DNA from: Pelagihabitans pacificus
GTDB taxonomy: Bacteria; Bacteroidota; Bacteroidia; Flavobacteriales; Flavobacteriaceae
NCBI RefSeq assembly: GCF_009371985.2
Contig: NZ_VIKU02000001.1
Location: forward strand, 930,001 to 994,000
Direction of reading: 5' to 3'
Length of the DNA stretch: 64,000 nucleotides
The notes beneath the pieces were generated by a model that did no database searches, was not told the origin of the DNA, and was given only the letters and a program-made list of their open reading frames with translations. Numbering within the stretch: the first letter of the stretch is position 1; each line of letters begins with the position of its first letter. This document shows positions 26,458 through 36,419 of this stretch, in pieces. The position numbers were made by a program, and so were the translations under genes.

Positions 26458-26541
26458 ATTCAAAATGCCGCCCGCAACCAATTAACTTTTCCAATCATTT
26501 CCATTTCGCTTATATTTAGGCAAACCAAAGGCTGTTATGCT

Positions 26542-27975
26542 ATGCGCCGACTATTCCTAATTTTTGCCATAATCCTCCTTTTCTCGTGTGGAGAAAAAGC
26601 TACGAAGTCCCTTGAATCCACTCCTGAAAATCCTCCCAATATCGTTTTGATTTTCACCGACGACCAGGGCTATCGTGATGTAGGTGTCTTTGGTGCCGAT
26701 GACATCGCTACTCCCCATCTCGATCAATTGGCCAAAGAAGGAGTCAAATTGACAAGTTACTATGCGGCACAAGCGGTATGTTCGGCTTCAAGGGCCGGAA
26801 TCTTGACCGGTTGCTACCCCAATCGAATCGGTATTCACAACGCCATGATGCCCAATAGTAATAAGGGATTGCATCCGTCCGAAACCACTTTGGCAGAAAT
26901 GCTCAAGGGTAAGGGATACCGAACCGGTATATTTGGGAAATGGCATCTCGGGGATCATCCTGATTTCCTTCCCACCAAAAACGGATTCGACGAATGGTTC
27001 GGCATTCCCTACTCCAACGATATGTGGCCATTGCACCCGCTACAAGGCCCGGTCTTTGACTTTGGTCCGTTGCCGCTCTATAGCAACGAACAGGTCATCG
27101 ACACCTTGACCGATCAAACCAATCTCACCACCCAAATAACCGAACACAGTGTTGAGTTCATCAATAGCAACAAAAATCAGCCTTTCTTTCTGTACGTGCC
27201 CCATCCGCAGCCCCATGTTCCCCTCTTCGTATCGGAGAAGTTTAAGGGAAAGTCCAACAGGGGGCTATATGGGGACGTCATAATGGAGATCGATTGGTCG
27301 GTGGGTCAGATCCTGGATGCGCTCAAGACAAACGGCCTGGACGAGAAGACAGTGGTGATTTTCACCTCGGACAACGGACCATGGTTGGCCTATGGCAACC
27401 ATGCCGGAAGTGCCCTTCCTTTTCGGGAGGGAAAAGGTACGGCTTGGGAAGGAGGTCAGCGAGAACCTTTTATCATACGCTATCTCGACAAGCTACCAGC
27501 AGGAAAAACAATTGATGTGCCGGTTATGGCAATCGATATCCTCCCTACGATTGCTGAAATAACAGACACTAAACTTCCCGAAAAAACAATTGACGGCAAA
27601 AGTGTTTGGAAGGTCTTCACCGGGGAGAGCGATGAGAGTCCGCAGGAGGCCTATTTCTTTTATTATCGCGTCAATGAGCTTTTCGGGGTGCGATACGGTA
27701 AATGGAAGCTCTATTTTCCGCACACCTATCGCAGCATGGAGGGACAGGAACCTGGAAAAGATGGTTTACCAGGAACGTACAAAATGGTCGATTTAGAAGA
27801 AATCGAACTCTACGACCTAGAAAAAGACCCTAGCGAAACCAACGATGTGGCCGCCGAGAATGAGGAAGTGGTGGAAAAAATAAAACTGCTTGCCACTACC
27901 ATGCGCACGAGATTAGGGGATGCTTTGTTGGATTTGGAAGGAACGGAAACCAGACCACCGGGAATCGTAGAATAG
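26542..27975 (+). CDS. S1-family sulfatase, lipoprotein
   Basis: The 477-residue protein has a lipoprotein signal peptide (MRRLFLIFAIILLFSC, Cys 16). The sulfatase fold begins at NIVLIFTDDQGYRDVG. The formylglycine motif is CSASRAGILTG near residue 80, followed by FGKWHLGD, and TSDNGPW lies near residue 277. It is arylsulfatase A-like and differs from the sulfatase at 14351. It stands alone between rimM and the CHRD gene, so no substrate is indicated. Confidence 0.94.
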   Translation: MRRLFLIFAIILLFSCGEKATKSLESTPENPPNIVLIFTDDQGYRDVGVFGADDIATPHLDQLAKEGVKLTSYYAAQAVCSASRAGILTGCYPNRIGIHNAMMPNSNKGLHPSETTLAEMLKGKGYRTGIFGKWHLGDHPDFLPTKNGFDEWFGIPYSNDMWPLHPLQGPVFDFGPLPLYSNEQVIDTLTDQTNLTTQITEHSVEFINSNKNQPFFLYVPHPQPHVPLFVSEKFKGKSNRGLYGDVIMEIDWSVGQILDALKTNGLDEKTVVIFTSDNGPWLAYGNHAGSALPFREGKGTAWEGGQREPFIIRYLDKLPAGKTIDVPVMAIDILPTIAEITDTKLPEKTIDGKSVWKVFTGESDESPQEAYFFYYRVNELFGVRYGKWKLYFPHTYRSMEGQEPGKDGLPGTYKMVDLEEIELYDLEKDPSETNDVAAENEEVVEKIKLLATTMRTRLGDALLDLEGTETRPPGIVE

Positions 27976-27992
27976 GAAAATCGTTACCACCA

Positions 27993-28028
27993 AAAAACCA
28001 TCGCCGCTAAGCGATGGTTTCCTTTTTT
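27993..28028. terminator. Bidirectional terminator between sulfatase and CHRD gene
   Basis: An AAACCATCGC/GCGATGGTTT stem has six T on each side. It serves the plus-strand sulfatase and the convergent CHRD lipoprotein gene. Confidence 0.85.
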
Positions 28029-28047
28029 AAATCAACTATACGTATTG

Positions 28048-29265
28048 TTACTCGTTGCTTCCGATATTGCCTTGGGCCACCAAGGTGGCTAGATCATCCG
28101 CACTCAAGTGTACATTGATATAACCGTCGTATTGCAATACATCATCATATCTAAAATTAGTTTCGTCATCCAGCGCGCTCACATTCGTTTTGCTCGTACC
28201 ACTGTCCCCATCGACCGGGGTAAAGGTAAAAACGATCGGGCCGCCTTCCGCTGCGGAATTCATGTGTATATGGGCCGGATGTTCACCACCCTCAGGGGTA
28301 TTGACCAGCTCTAAAACAGCCAATGCTTCCCCATTGATTCTTTTGGTAAAGGTTGCGGTACCCTCAATGCCATCCACATCCACTGTGGCCAGCGTATAGG
28401 TCTTGGTGTCTTCCATTAGATCATTTTGTCCAATATCGCCTTGGGCAACCAATGTTCCCAAATCATCGGCGCTCAAATGCACGTTAACGTACCCGTCATA
28501 TCCAACAACATCATCATATAAAAAGGCGGTGAGACCGTCGTCCAGTACTTCTACGTTGGTGAAACTTTTGCCCGTCGTACCGTCCACAGGGTTAAAGGTG
28601 AAGGCGATCGCGCCGCCCTCGGCAGCCGTGTTGAAGTGAATATGCGCGGGATGTATACCTCCTTCAGGGGTATTTTCCAAGCTAATTTCTGCCAAAGCTT
28701 GCCCGTTCGTTCGCTCTGTAAATGTGACGGTTCCCTGAATATCCTCAACAGCGACGCTACCCAAATCATACGTCACCGACTCATTGCCCAATTCATTTTC
28801 ACCAATATCGCCCTGTGCGACCAAAGTGTCCAAATCGTCGGCACTTAAATGTACGTTAATGTAACCGTCGAAGGTCAATAAATCGGAGTAGGAAATCGGG
28901 GTACCATCATCCAATTCCGAAAAGGTAATCTCACTTTCACCAGTGGTTCCGTCCACTGTACCAAGGGTTACTGCAATACCACCACCTTCGGCCGCCGTAT
29001 TAAAGTGGATGTGTGCCGGATGCTGTCCCCCATCAGGAGTGTTCACCAACGCTATCGTTACCGTGACGGAGTTATCGCCATTATCCGCAAAAGTAGCTGT
29101 TCCCGATATGTCGGGATCGGTCACTGACCGAAGCTCATACACCTTGGTATCACCGATTACGGGATCTATTGGCGCGCCCTGGTCGTCGTCGTCGCTACAG
29201 GATACAAAAAATAAAATCATGACTCCAAAGGTCATGGTTGCAAGCTTTTCCAAATATCTTTTCAT
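28048..29265 (-). CDS. Lipoprotein with three CHRD domains
   Basis: The 405-residue lipoprotein (signal ending FFVSC, then an Asp-rich segment) carries three tandem CHRD domains of about 120 residues. Each contains GG.HPAHIHFN(T/S)AAEGG and a C-terminal YINVHLSADDL.TLVAQG.IG segment. CHRD domains occur in chordin and in bacterial surface proteins; their bacterial role is unknown, and the His pairs could bind metal. The three copies are clearly internal duplications. The protein sits on the periplasmic or outer face of a membrane. Confidence 0.92.
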   Translation of the reverse strand: MKRYLEKLATMTFGVMILFFVSCSDDDDQGAPIDPVIGDTKVYELRSVTDPDISGTATFADNGDNSVTVTIALVNTPDGGQHPAHIHFNTAAEGGGIAVTLGTVDGTTGESEITFSELDDGTPISYSDLLTFDGYINVHLSADDLDTLVAQGDIGENELGNESVTYDLGSVAVEDIQGTVTFTERTNGQALAEISLENTPEGGIHPAHIHFNTAAEGGAIAFTFNPVDGTTGKSFTNVEVLDDGLTAFLYDDVVGYDGYVNVHLSADDLGTLVAQGDIGQNDLMEDTKTYTLATVDVDGIEGTATFTKRINGEALAVLELVNTPEGGEHPAHIHMNSAAEGGPIVFTFTPVDGDSGTSKTNVSALDDETNFRYDDVLQYDGYINVHLSADDLATLVAQGNIGSNE

Positions 29266-29375
29266 AATATATTATTTTTGTAGGAAGCTATGTTTTCTAC
29301 ACCAGCCCCATTAGCCCAATTCAAAAAAATCTTGCCGCTATAGAAAAATTATTGGACATTGAACACATATCCAAT

Positions 29376-30101
29376 ATGCCCCTTATGAAGTCTGATCGCT
29401 TCTCATTCAAACAATTCACTGTAAATCAAAATCGTTGCGCGATGAAGGTAGGTACCGATGGGGTCTTATTGGGGGCTTGGTCTTCCTTGGACAACAATCC
29501 TACGTTGATATTGGATATCGGGGCCGGAACGGGCCTCATCGCGTTGATGCTCGCACAGCGTAGCGCTGCCGAGGTGGTTGATGCCATCGAAATAGATGAA
29601 AACGCCTACGAGCAGTGCGTGGATAATTTTGAAGCTTCCCCTTGGAGCGACCGTTTATTCTGCTACCATGCCGGCCTTGACGAATTTGTCGACGAGATTG
29701 AAGAGTGCTATGACCTCATCGTTTCCAATCCACCCTTCTATCCAGAGAACGTCTCGAGCGGTAATCTAGCCAGGGATGTCGCCCGGCAAAGCCAGTCGCT
29801 ACCCTTTGACCAGCTCCTGGACGCCGTTTCAAAACTACTTTCCGAAAACGGCGTATTTGCAACGATTATTCCCTTTAAGGAGGAAGCCGATTTTTTAGGA
29901 TTGGCCCTAAGCGTCAATCTCTTTCCAAAACGTATTACCCGTGTAAGAGGAACCCCCACATCAAAAATCAAAAGAAGTTTGTTGGAACTATGCCGTTTGG
30001 AAACGGAGACCCGGTTTGATGAACTGACCCTTGAAATCGAACGCCATAAGTATACCCCTGAATACATCGCCCTTACCCGGGAATTTTATTTGAAGCTATA
30101 G
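29376..30101 (+). CDS. tRNA1(Val) A37 N6-methyltransferase (TrmN6-like)
   Basis: The protein of about 241 residues has an SAM-binding motif, ILDIGAGTGLIALMLAQ, and the N6-adenine methylase motif SNPPFYPE (NPPF). The layout KSDRFSFKQFTVNQNRCAMKVGTDGVLLGAW at the start is typical of TrmN6/YfiC. A frame from a TTG at 29352 exists, but the ATG at 29376 (or 29385) fits the family better. It modifies A37 of tRNA-Val. Confidence 0.93.
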   Translation: MPLMKSDRFSFKQFTVNQNRCAMKVGTDGVLLGAWSSLDNNPTLILDIGAGTGLIALMLAQRSAAEVVDAIEIDENAYEQCVDNFEASPWSDRLFCYHAGLDEFVDEIEECYDLIVSNPPFYPENVSSGNLARDVARQSQSLPFDQLLDAVSKLLSENGVFATIIPFKEEADFLGLALSVNLFPKRITRVRGTPTSKIKRSLLELCRLETETRFDELTLEIERHKYTPEYIALTREFYLKL

Positions 30102-30105
30102 CCCC

Positions 30106-30984
30106 TTATAACAATCTTTGAATAGGCCTCGTAAGACATGTAGGTCCGCCGCCGCCCTTCAAGCTAATTTCCTCCCCTTTGTAGGTAATGACCTCACAAC
30201 CTACTTTTCGTAACGCGGCTTCGGTCATCGGATTACCGCTCACCATAAGGCATTTTCGTGGCGCCAATGCCAACACGTTACATCCCATGCTATCGAAATC
30301 CGTATCGGCGACCTCTACCAAATCGAATCCCATATCCAATAGGCAATTTCGAAATCGAATGGGCATAAGCGGCGAATAGACCACTGCTAGATCTTTATCT
30401 ATTGGGCTGAAAATCGACATGAGATGAAATACATCCTCGGCGCCCCTGTAATGAGGTAGGTCTACGCTGATCACGGTTACTCCAAAAGGTGAAAGGAATT
30501 GCCTCAATTGCCTGATGCCTTCTTCATTGGTGCGGTAGGTAAGTCCAACGGCTAATGTACGGTCGTTTATCCATGCAACATCACCTCCTTCCAAGGTACC
30601 GGGCGATACGATAGCTCCCAATATTTTTTGTCCGTTTTTTTCCAAAACAGCTCGCTGCGCAGCAGGTTCGGGCATTCTATCCGTCTTACCCATCCTACAC
30701 AGTATCATCCCATAGTCTGTTGCAATCGATGCATCCCGGCAGTAGATTGCATCAATGGTCACCGAACCATCCTGGGTAAAATAATGGATTTCCCTGGTCG
30801 ATTGTTCCAAAATTTTGCGAAAGATCGCATACTCCTCCTTCGCCTTTTCAAAGTCTGGCATGGAAGTATAATGCAGAGCTTCCCACTCCTTATCCAGTTT
30901 TTGGCGTCCTACAAAACCCGCCTCCACGGATTTAATATAAACCGAATGTAATTTTCCGTACTCGGAGTGACAGGTGAACTTCAT
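30106..30984 (-). CDS. DDAH-like amidinohydrolase (guanidino-modifying family)
   Basis: The 292-residue protein has the arginine-deiminase superfamily fold. The catalytic Cys lies in GGGPTCLTRPI near the C-terminus, with His in AEDVFHLM and acidic substrate-binding residues in LEGGDVAW and IYCRDASI. It resembles dimethylarginine dimethylaminohydrolase, which makes citrulline and methylamines from methylated arginine; arginine-like alternatives remain possible. It is 12 bp downstream of an amino-acid permease gene, so uptake and breakdown of one substrate is likely. Confidence 0.87.
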   Translation of the reverse strand: MKFTCHSEYGKLHSVYIKSVEAGFVGRQKLDKEWEALHYTSMPDFEKAKEEYAIFRKILEQSTREIHYFTQDGSVTIDAIYCRDASIATDYGMILCRMGKTDRMPEPAAQRAVLEKNGQKILGAIVSPGTLEGGDVAWINDRTLAVGLTYRTNEEGIRQLRQFLSPFGVTVISVDLPHYRGAEDVFHLMSIFSPIDKDLAVVYSPLMPIRFRNCLLDMGFDLVEVADTDFDSMGCNVLALAPRKCLMVSGNPMTEAALRKVGCEVITYKGEEISLKGGGGPTCLTRPIQRLL

Positions 30985-30996
30985 GGGTACTTTCTT

Positions 30997-32310
30997 TTAA
31001 TATCCATCTTTATTTTTCCATTTCATCCATACATAGAAAGGCGTTCCCAGAAGCAGCAGTATAAATCCCCAAAAAACCGATTTTTCGCCGGCTCCGTAAA
31101 TGGCCCATAGGGCATAGGCAAAGGCCAAACTCCCCAATACAAAAATACTGATAACGGAATTTCCCTTGGAAGAACGATGAACAGCAATAGAAACATAGGC
31201 CGCCGCAGAGAATAGATAGGGAACCAAACAGCATAGGGTCGATAGCAATATCATAAATCGAAACTGAGCTACCAAACCCTCCGAATAATTCATTAGTATG
31301 AGTATGGAGCTCAAAACACTTCCAATAATCAAACTCCAAACAGGAACTCCCATCTTATTTTCTTTCCTAAAAATTTTGGGGAATAGTCGATCTTGCGCCG
31401 TGGCCCTGGCCACCTGACTCTGTATCAATATCCACCCGTTCAAGGCTCCAAAACTAGCAATGGCAGCACCGGCGGCCACGAATTCGGCACCTATCTTGCC
31501 ACTCATGATTTGCATGGCATCCGCAAAGGGAGCGGGTGATTCCGCCAACCGGTCCAAGGGTATCATGCCCATCACCACTATCGTACTCAGTATGTAGATG
31601 ACCGTTGTAACGATGGTACCCAAAATAGTAGCCCTTGGAATCGTTTTTTCCGCATCTACAACCTTATCTGCGGGCACCGTAGCGCTTTCCAGGCCCAAGA
31701 AAGCATAAAGCGTCATGGTACCAGTGACGGCAATAGCGGAAAAAGACGATTGGCCACTACTGTTGAAAGGCATAAAATTATCGAAATTAAAAAAGAAGAA
31801 ACCACCTATGATTATGACTACTATGGGTACCAGTTTGAGCATGGTGGTTACCACTTGGATTTTTCCCGAAGTGCGCACACCCCTCGTGTTGACCCAAGTC
31901 AAAACCCAGATTGCAGAAAGACTAACCAGAACCGCCACTAGCGGATTTCGCTCCAAGATTGGAAAGAAAACGCTTAAGGCACTTACGAAGGCAACCGCTA
32001 TGGCACTATTGGCAACCCATACGGAGATCCAGTATCCCCAGGCTACCAGAAAACCTACATAATCGCCAAACCCTACTTTGGCAAAAGCATAAGGGCCGCC
32101 ACTTTTATTAATGACCATGGTGCTAAGCTTGCCGAATACCATTGCCAAAAGCAATGCGCCCAATGAGGAAACCAGCCATCCTATGATACTAATACCCCCA
32201 AAGCTAGCCAGGGCGGAAGGCATTAAAAATACGCCCGCCCCTATCATATTCCCTATCACCAGGGAAGTGCTCATCCAAAGGCCTAACTTTTTACCCTTCT
32301 TAGAATTCAT
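30997..32310 (-). CDS. APC-family amino acid permease/antiporter (AdiC-like)
   Basis: The 437-residue inner-membrane protein has about 12 transmembrane segments. The APC signature is in the first helix (SLVIGNMIGAGVFLMPSALA) and FLGLESATVPADKV lies in TM6, as in arginine/agmatine antiporters. It heads a two-gene operon with the DDAH-like enzyme. The probable cargo is arginine, a methylarginine or a related basic amino acid, inferred from context. Confidence 0.9.
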   Translation of the reverse strand: MNSKKGKKLGLWMSTSLVIGNMIGAGVFLMPSALASFGGISIIGWLVSSLGALLLAMVFGKLSTMVINKSGGPYAFAKVGFGDYVGFLVAWGYWISVWVANSAIAVAFVSALSVFFPILERNPLVAVLVSLSAIWVLTWVNTRGVRTSGKIQVVTTMLKLVPIVVIIIGGFFFFNFDNFMPFNSSGQSSFSAIAVTGTMTLYAFLGLESATVPADKVVDAEKTIPRATILGTIVTTVIYILSTIVVMGMIPLDRLAESPAPFADAMQIMSGKIGAEFVAAGAAIASFGALNGWILIQSQVARATAQDRLFPKIFRKENKMGVPVWSLIIGSVLSSILILMNYSEGLVAQFRFMILLSTLCCLVPYLFSAAAYVSIAVHRSSKGNSVISIFVLGSLAFAYALWAIYGAGEKSVFWGFILLLLGTPFYVWMKWKNKDGY

Positions 32311-32392
32311 TATTCGTTTGCCCCTGGTTTAATGTTCGGTTCTAAATAATTACATTTGGTAAGCTACGCCCCAAAGTACAAATAAAAAAATC

Positions 32393-33484
32393 ATGTCAAA
32401 GCCCTTCCATATCGATAAGGACATTACCAAAGCCGAGACCTTACCGGCCTCATTTTATCGAGACTCCGAGGTCTTCGAGAAACTCAAAGAGGCCATTTTT
32501 TATCGATCATGGCAGTGGATCGGGCATGAGAATATGTTAAATGAAGCTGCCAACGTCCACCCCTTTGTGCTTTTAGATGGTTTTTTGACCGAACCCATGG
32601 TTTTGACCAAAGACTCGGAAGGGCATTTACATTGCTTGAGTAATGTTTGTACCCACCGTGGTAATTTAGTAGTCGATCAAACAGGAAAAACAAAGAAATT
32701 GATTTGCGGCTATCATGGAAGGCGTTTTTCGTTGAATGGTAGTTTTGAACACATGCCCGAATTCAAGGAGACCCGGGATTTTCCAAGACCCTGTGATCAC
32801 TTGTATCGGTTCCCTTTGCGACATTGGGGCCCTTTTCTGTTCGCCGGGCTGGAACCTTCCTTCGATTTTCAACAGGTCATCGACGGTATGAACAACCGGG
32901 TCGGTTTTCTCCCTCTGGAAGAATTCAAACTGGACATAAGCCGAAGTAAGGACTATTTTGTCGACGCCCATTGGGCCCTGTATTGCGATAATTATTTAGA
33001 GGGGTTCCATATTCCCTTTGTGCATGAAGACCTGGATGCGGTATTGGATTACGGAGACTATGATACGGTGTTGCATCCATACATGAATCTACAGATAGGG
33101 TATTCGGAAGGTAGCGAACATGTTTTTGATCTACCGGAAGGGCATATGGATTATGGCAAAAAAGTAGCGGCGTATTACTATTGGGTATTTCCCAATATGA
33201 TGTTCAACTTTTATCCTTGGGGCCTTTCGATAAATCTGGTGCAGCCTTTGGGAACAAGTCGCACGAAAGTATCGTTCCTCAGCTATGTATGGGACGCCTC
33301 TAAACTGGATCAAGGAGCGGGAGCCATCTTGGACAAGGTCGAACTCGAAGACGAGAAGGTTGTTCATGGGGTGCAGAAAGGTGTTCGTTCCAGATTTTAC
33401 AAAGCAGGTCGATTCTCCCCAACCAGGGAAAAAGGAGTACACCATTTTCATTCCCTATTGGCTAATTTTTTGAATACCGTTTAG
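32393..33484 (+). CDS. Rieske non-heme iron oxygenase, alpha subunit
   Basis: The 363-residue protein has a Rieske [2Fe-2S] motif, CTHRG...CGYHG (about residues 86-107), and a mononuclear iron site in DNYLEGFHIPFVH (H-x4-H). It resembles choline/carnitine-type monooxygenases and ring-hydroxylating dioxygenases. No reductase or beta subunit is adjacent. An acyl-CoA dehydrogenase gene follows on the same strand after 93 bp. A -7 box TACATTTG lies at 32351-32358. The substrate is unknown. Confidence 0.9.
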   Translation: MSKPFHIDKDITKAETLPASFYRDSEVFEKLKEAIFYRSWQWIGHENMLNEAANVHPFVLLDGFLTEPMVLTKDSEGHLHCLSNVCTHRGNLVVDQTGKTKKLICGYHGRRFSLNGSFEHMPEFKETRDFPRPCDHLYRFPLRHWGPFLFAGLEPSFDFQQVIDGMNNRVGFLPLEEFKLDISRSKDYFVDAHWALYCDNYLEGFHIPFVHEDLDAVLDYGDYDTVLHPYMNLQIGYSEGSEHVFDLPEGHMDYGKKVAAYYYWVFPNMMFNFYPWGLSINLVQPLGTSRTKVSFLSYVWDASKLDQGAGAILDKVELEDEKVVHGVQKGVRSRFYKAGRFSPTREKGVHHFHSLLANFLNTV

Positions 33485-33577
33485 TACGACCTTTCACCGG
33501 AACATGGATTAAAAAGGTAACAATATACCCATGCCATGTTACGTTTCATTCTTACCTTTGCTAAAATTTTTTCAGCT

Positions 33578-34756
33578 ATGAGACCCGACTTGTTCGAAGC
33601 ACCCGACTACTACCAACTTGACGATTTACTATCGGAAGAACATAAACTCGTACGCGATGCGGCTCGCCAGTGGGTAAAGCGGGATGTGTCACCCATCATC
33701 GAGGAATATGCCCAAAAAGCAGAATTTCCAAACCAAATCTTGAAAGGTTTGGCCGAAATAGGGGCCTTTGGGCCTTATATTCCGGAGGAGTACGGTGGTG
33801 CAGGTTTGGACCAAATAAGTTACGGCCTCATCATGCAAGAAATCGAACGGGGCGATAGTGGGGTACGTTCCACCGCCTCGGTACAGTCTTCCCTGGTCAT
33901 GTACCCTATCTTTACCTATGGTACGGAAGAACAGCGTAAAAAGTATTTGCCTAAGCTGGCCACCGGGGAGTTAATGGGTTGTTTTGGTCTTACGGAGCCC
34001 AACCATGGCTCCAATCCCGGCGGCATGGAAACCAAATACAAAGATATGGGTGACCATTATCTTCTGAACGGGGCAAAGTTATGGATTTCGAACTCCCCTT
34101 TTGCAGATATCGCAGTGGTATGGGCAAAAAATGAGGAAGGACGCATTCACGGACTCATTGTGGAGCGAGGTATGGAAGGGTTTTCCACCCCGGAGACCCA
34201 CAACAAATGGTCGTTGCGCGCCTCTGCCACAGGAGAATTGATATTCGACAATGTAAAAGTGCCCAAGGAAAACCTACTTCCCAATAAGACCGGATTGGGC
34301 GCGCCCTTAGGGTGCTTGGATTCTGCCCGTTATGGCATTTCATGGGGTGCCATTGGAGCTGCGATGGACTGTTATGATACGGCTCTTCGCTATGCAAAAG
34401 AGCGGGTCCAGTTTGGTAAACCGATTGCGGCCACACAGTTGCAGCAGAAAAAACTGGCCGAAATGATCACTGAAATCACCAAGGCACAGTTATTGGCCTT
34501 TCGCTTGGGGCAATTAAAAAATGAAGGGAGAGCTACTACTGCGCAAATCTCCATGGCAAAGCGTAACAACGTGGAAATGGCCATCAAAATCGCCAGGGAG
34601 TCCCGTCAGGTTCTAGGAGGTATGGGGATAACCGGTGAATACAGTATTATGCGACATATGATGAATTTGGAAAGTGTGATTACCTACGAGGGAACACATG
34701 ACATTCACCTACTCATCACCGGCGCCGATATCACCGGAATGCCCGCATTTCAATAA
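33578..34756 (+). CDS. Acyl-CoA dehydrogenase, glutaryl-CoA dehydrogenase-like
   Basis: The protein of about 392 residues, from MRPDLFEAPDYYQLDDLLS, has acyl-CoA dehydrogenase signatures: GCFGLTEPNHGSNPGGMET, then QVLGGMGITGEYSIMRHM. The catalytic Glu lies in ITYEGTHDIHLL. The YEGTHDIH form is typical of glutaryl-CoA dehydrogenase in lysine/tryptophan breakdown. The frame opens at 33536, but the family begins at the Met at 33578. Confidence 0.92.
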   Translation: MRPDLFEAPDYYQLDDLLSEEHKLVRDAARQWVKRDVSPIIEEYAQKAEFPNQILKGLAEIGAFGPYIPEEYGGAGLDQISYGLIMQEIERGDSGVRSTASVQSSLVMYPIFTYGTEEQRKKYLPKLATGELMGCFGLTEPNHGSNPGGMETKYKDMGDHYLLNGAKLWISNSPFADIAVVWAKNEEGRIHGLIVERGMEGFSTPETHNKWSLRASATGELIFDNVKVPKENLLPNKTGLGAPLGCLDSARYGISWGAIGAAMDCYDTALRYAKERVQFGKPIAATQLQQKKLAEMITEITKAQLLAFRLGQLKNEGRATTAQISMAKRNNVEMAIKIARESRQVLGGMGITGEYSIMRHMMNLESVITYEGTHDIHLLITGADITGMPAFQ

Positions 34757-34799
34757 AAAGTAATACTTTGGCATCGTCAAACACCTTTGATGATTCCTT

Positions 34800-36398
34800 A
34801 TGAGATACTTTTTAGCATTTCTTTTTCTGCTATTCGTTTCGTGCAAGACCGAAACCAATCAAAAAGCCGAGACATCGACCTCCTCGGAACATTTCGTAAG
34901 TCAACCAAATAAAGGAGTACAGCCCCCGGATGTTCTACTGGGCAGTCTATTCATCGATGTGCAATTACAGGAGGTTTTCCCAGACAGCAAAACATTTGTA
35001 GATTGTACCGCGAAATACCCCTATGAGGAGATACGGGTCAAATACAATACGGAAAAGAAGAAGGAAGGCTTTGATCTAAAACAATTTGTTGCATCCCATT
35101 TTGATATTCCACCTTCCGTATCTTCCGATTTTAAATCAGATCCCAATAAATCGGCCGTAGAACATGTGAAGGTATTGTGGCCGGTTTTAAAACGGGAATC
35201 GGACAGCAATCAAGAAGGCAGCACCTTGATTCCCTTACCCAAACCCTACATTGTTCCCGGCGGCCGTTTTCGCGAAGTGTACTATTGGGACAGCTATTTC
35301 ACCATGCTCGGATTGGTAGAAAGTGGTGAATTTGAATTGATTGGGAACATGCTCGATAATTTCGCGCACCTCATTGAAACCGTGGGCCATATCCCCAACG
35401 GAAATCGGACGTACTACATCACCCGGTCACAACCTCCCTTTTTCGCGCAGATGGTAAAACTGTTGGCCAAGGAAAAAGGGGATACCATTTACACAAAATA
35501 TAAGGAAGCCTTAAAAAAGGAGTATGAATTCTGGATGGATGGCCGTATGGCCACCAATCAACCGATCAGGCATTGCGTGAACACCCCGAACGGGATCGTA
35601 AACCGGTATTATGATTCAGGGGACACCCCGAGGCAGGAATCGTATCGGGAGGACTTCTTCCAAATACAAAAACTCGCAGGGGGTAAAAAAATGTATAGGG
35701 ATTTGCGCTCAGGGGCCGAATCGGGCTGGGACTATACCTCGCGGTGGTTTGCCAATAAAAAGGATATCGAGACCATCGAAACCACCGATATTATTCCCGT
35801 AGACCTAAATGCCTTGCTTTACGGACTTGAAGAAGTGTTGACGGTATGCTATGCCGATGATGCAGCCTATGTAGCCGCCTTAAAAACTAGTATGGCGAAT
35901 CGTGCCACCTTCTTGGATACCTATTGTTGGAATGCCAAGGAGGGGATTTATGAGGATTTCAACTGGGTACGACAACAAAGAACTGGTGTTCAATCGTTGG
36001 CAATGGTGTATCCGTTGTACTTTAAAATGACCAGTCAAATACAGGCCGACGCGGTAGCCGGTTATATTAAGGAACACTTTCTGAAGCCGGGAGGGGTCGT
36101 CACCACCCTGAACAATACCGGAGAGCAATGGGACGCACCCAATGGCTGGGCGCCTTTGCAATGGATGACTATCATTGGTCTTGAAAATTACGGGCATCAT
36201 GATTTGGCCCGTACCATTGCCGAAAGATGGGTGGCCTTAAACGAAAAAGTATACCGTAATACGGGGAAATTCGTCGAGAAATACAATGTGGAGGATATGG
36301 GTCTTGAGGCCGGAGGGGGAGAATATCCCCTTCAGGATGGTTTTGGCTGGAGCAACGGGGTGTACTTGGCCTTAAAATCCCATCTGGAAAAGAAGTAA
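34800..36398 (+). CDS. treA: Trehalase (GH37), lipoprotein
   Basis: The 532-residue protein has a lipoprotein signal peptide (LLFVSC, Cys 16). Both GH37 signatures are present: PGGRFREVYYWDSY (about residue 152) and QWDAPNGWAPLQ (about residue 443). It hydrolyses alpha,alpha-trehalose to glucose outside the cytoplasm. It is monocistronic, with no trehalose transporter nearby. Confidence 0.96.
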   Translation: MRYFLAFLFLLFVSCKTETNQKAETSTSSEHFVSQPNKGVQPPDVLLGSLFIDVQLQEVFPDSKTFVDCTAKYPYEEIRVKYNTEKKKEGFDLKQFVASHFDIPPSVSSDFKSDPNKSAVEHVKVLWPVLKRESDSNQEGSTLIPLPKPYIVPGGRFREVYYWDSYFTMLGLVESGEFELIGNMLDNFAHLIETVGHIPNGNRTYYITRSQPPFFAQMVKLLAKEKGDTIYTKYKEALKKEYEFWMDGRMATNQPIRHCVNTPNGIVNRYYDSGDTPRQESYREDFFQIQKLAGGKKMYRDLRSGAESGWDYTSRWFANKKDIETIETTDIIPVDLNALLYGLEEVLTVCYADDAAYVAALKTSMANRATFLDTYCWNAKEGIYEDFNWVRQQRTGVQSLAMVYPLYFKMTSQIQADAVAGYIKEHFLKPGGVVTTLNNTGEQWDAPNGWAPLQWMTIIGLENYGHHDLARTIAERWVALNEKVYRNTGKFVEKYNVEDMGLEAGGGEYPLQDGFGWSNGVYLALKSHLEKK

Positions 36399-36419
36399 GA
36401 AACAGCCCTTTCAACATGT

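Noticed and set aside
28048-29265. CHRD triplication as DNA-level tandem repeat of recent origin
   Set aside because: The three domains share protein motifs, but the DNA differs at many codon positions, so the duplication is old.
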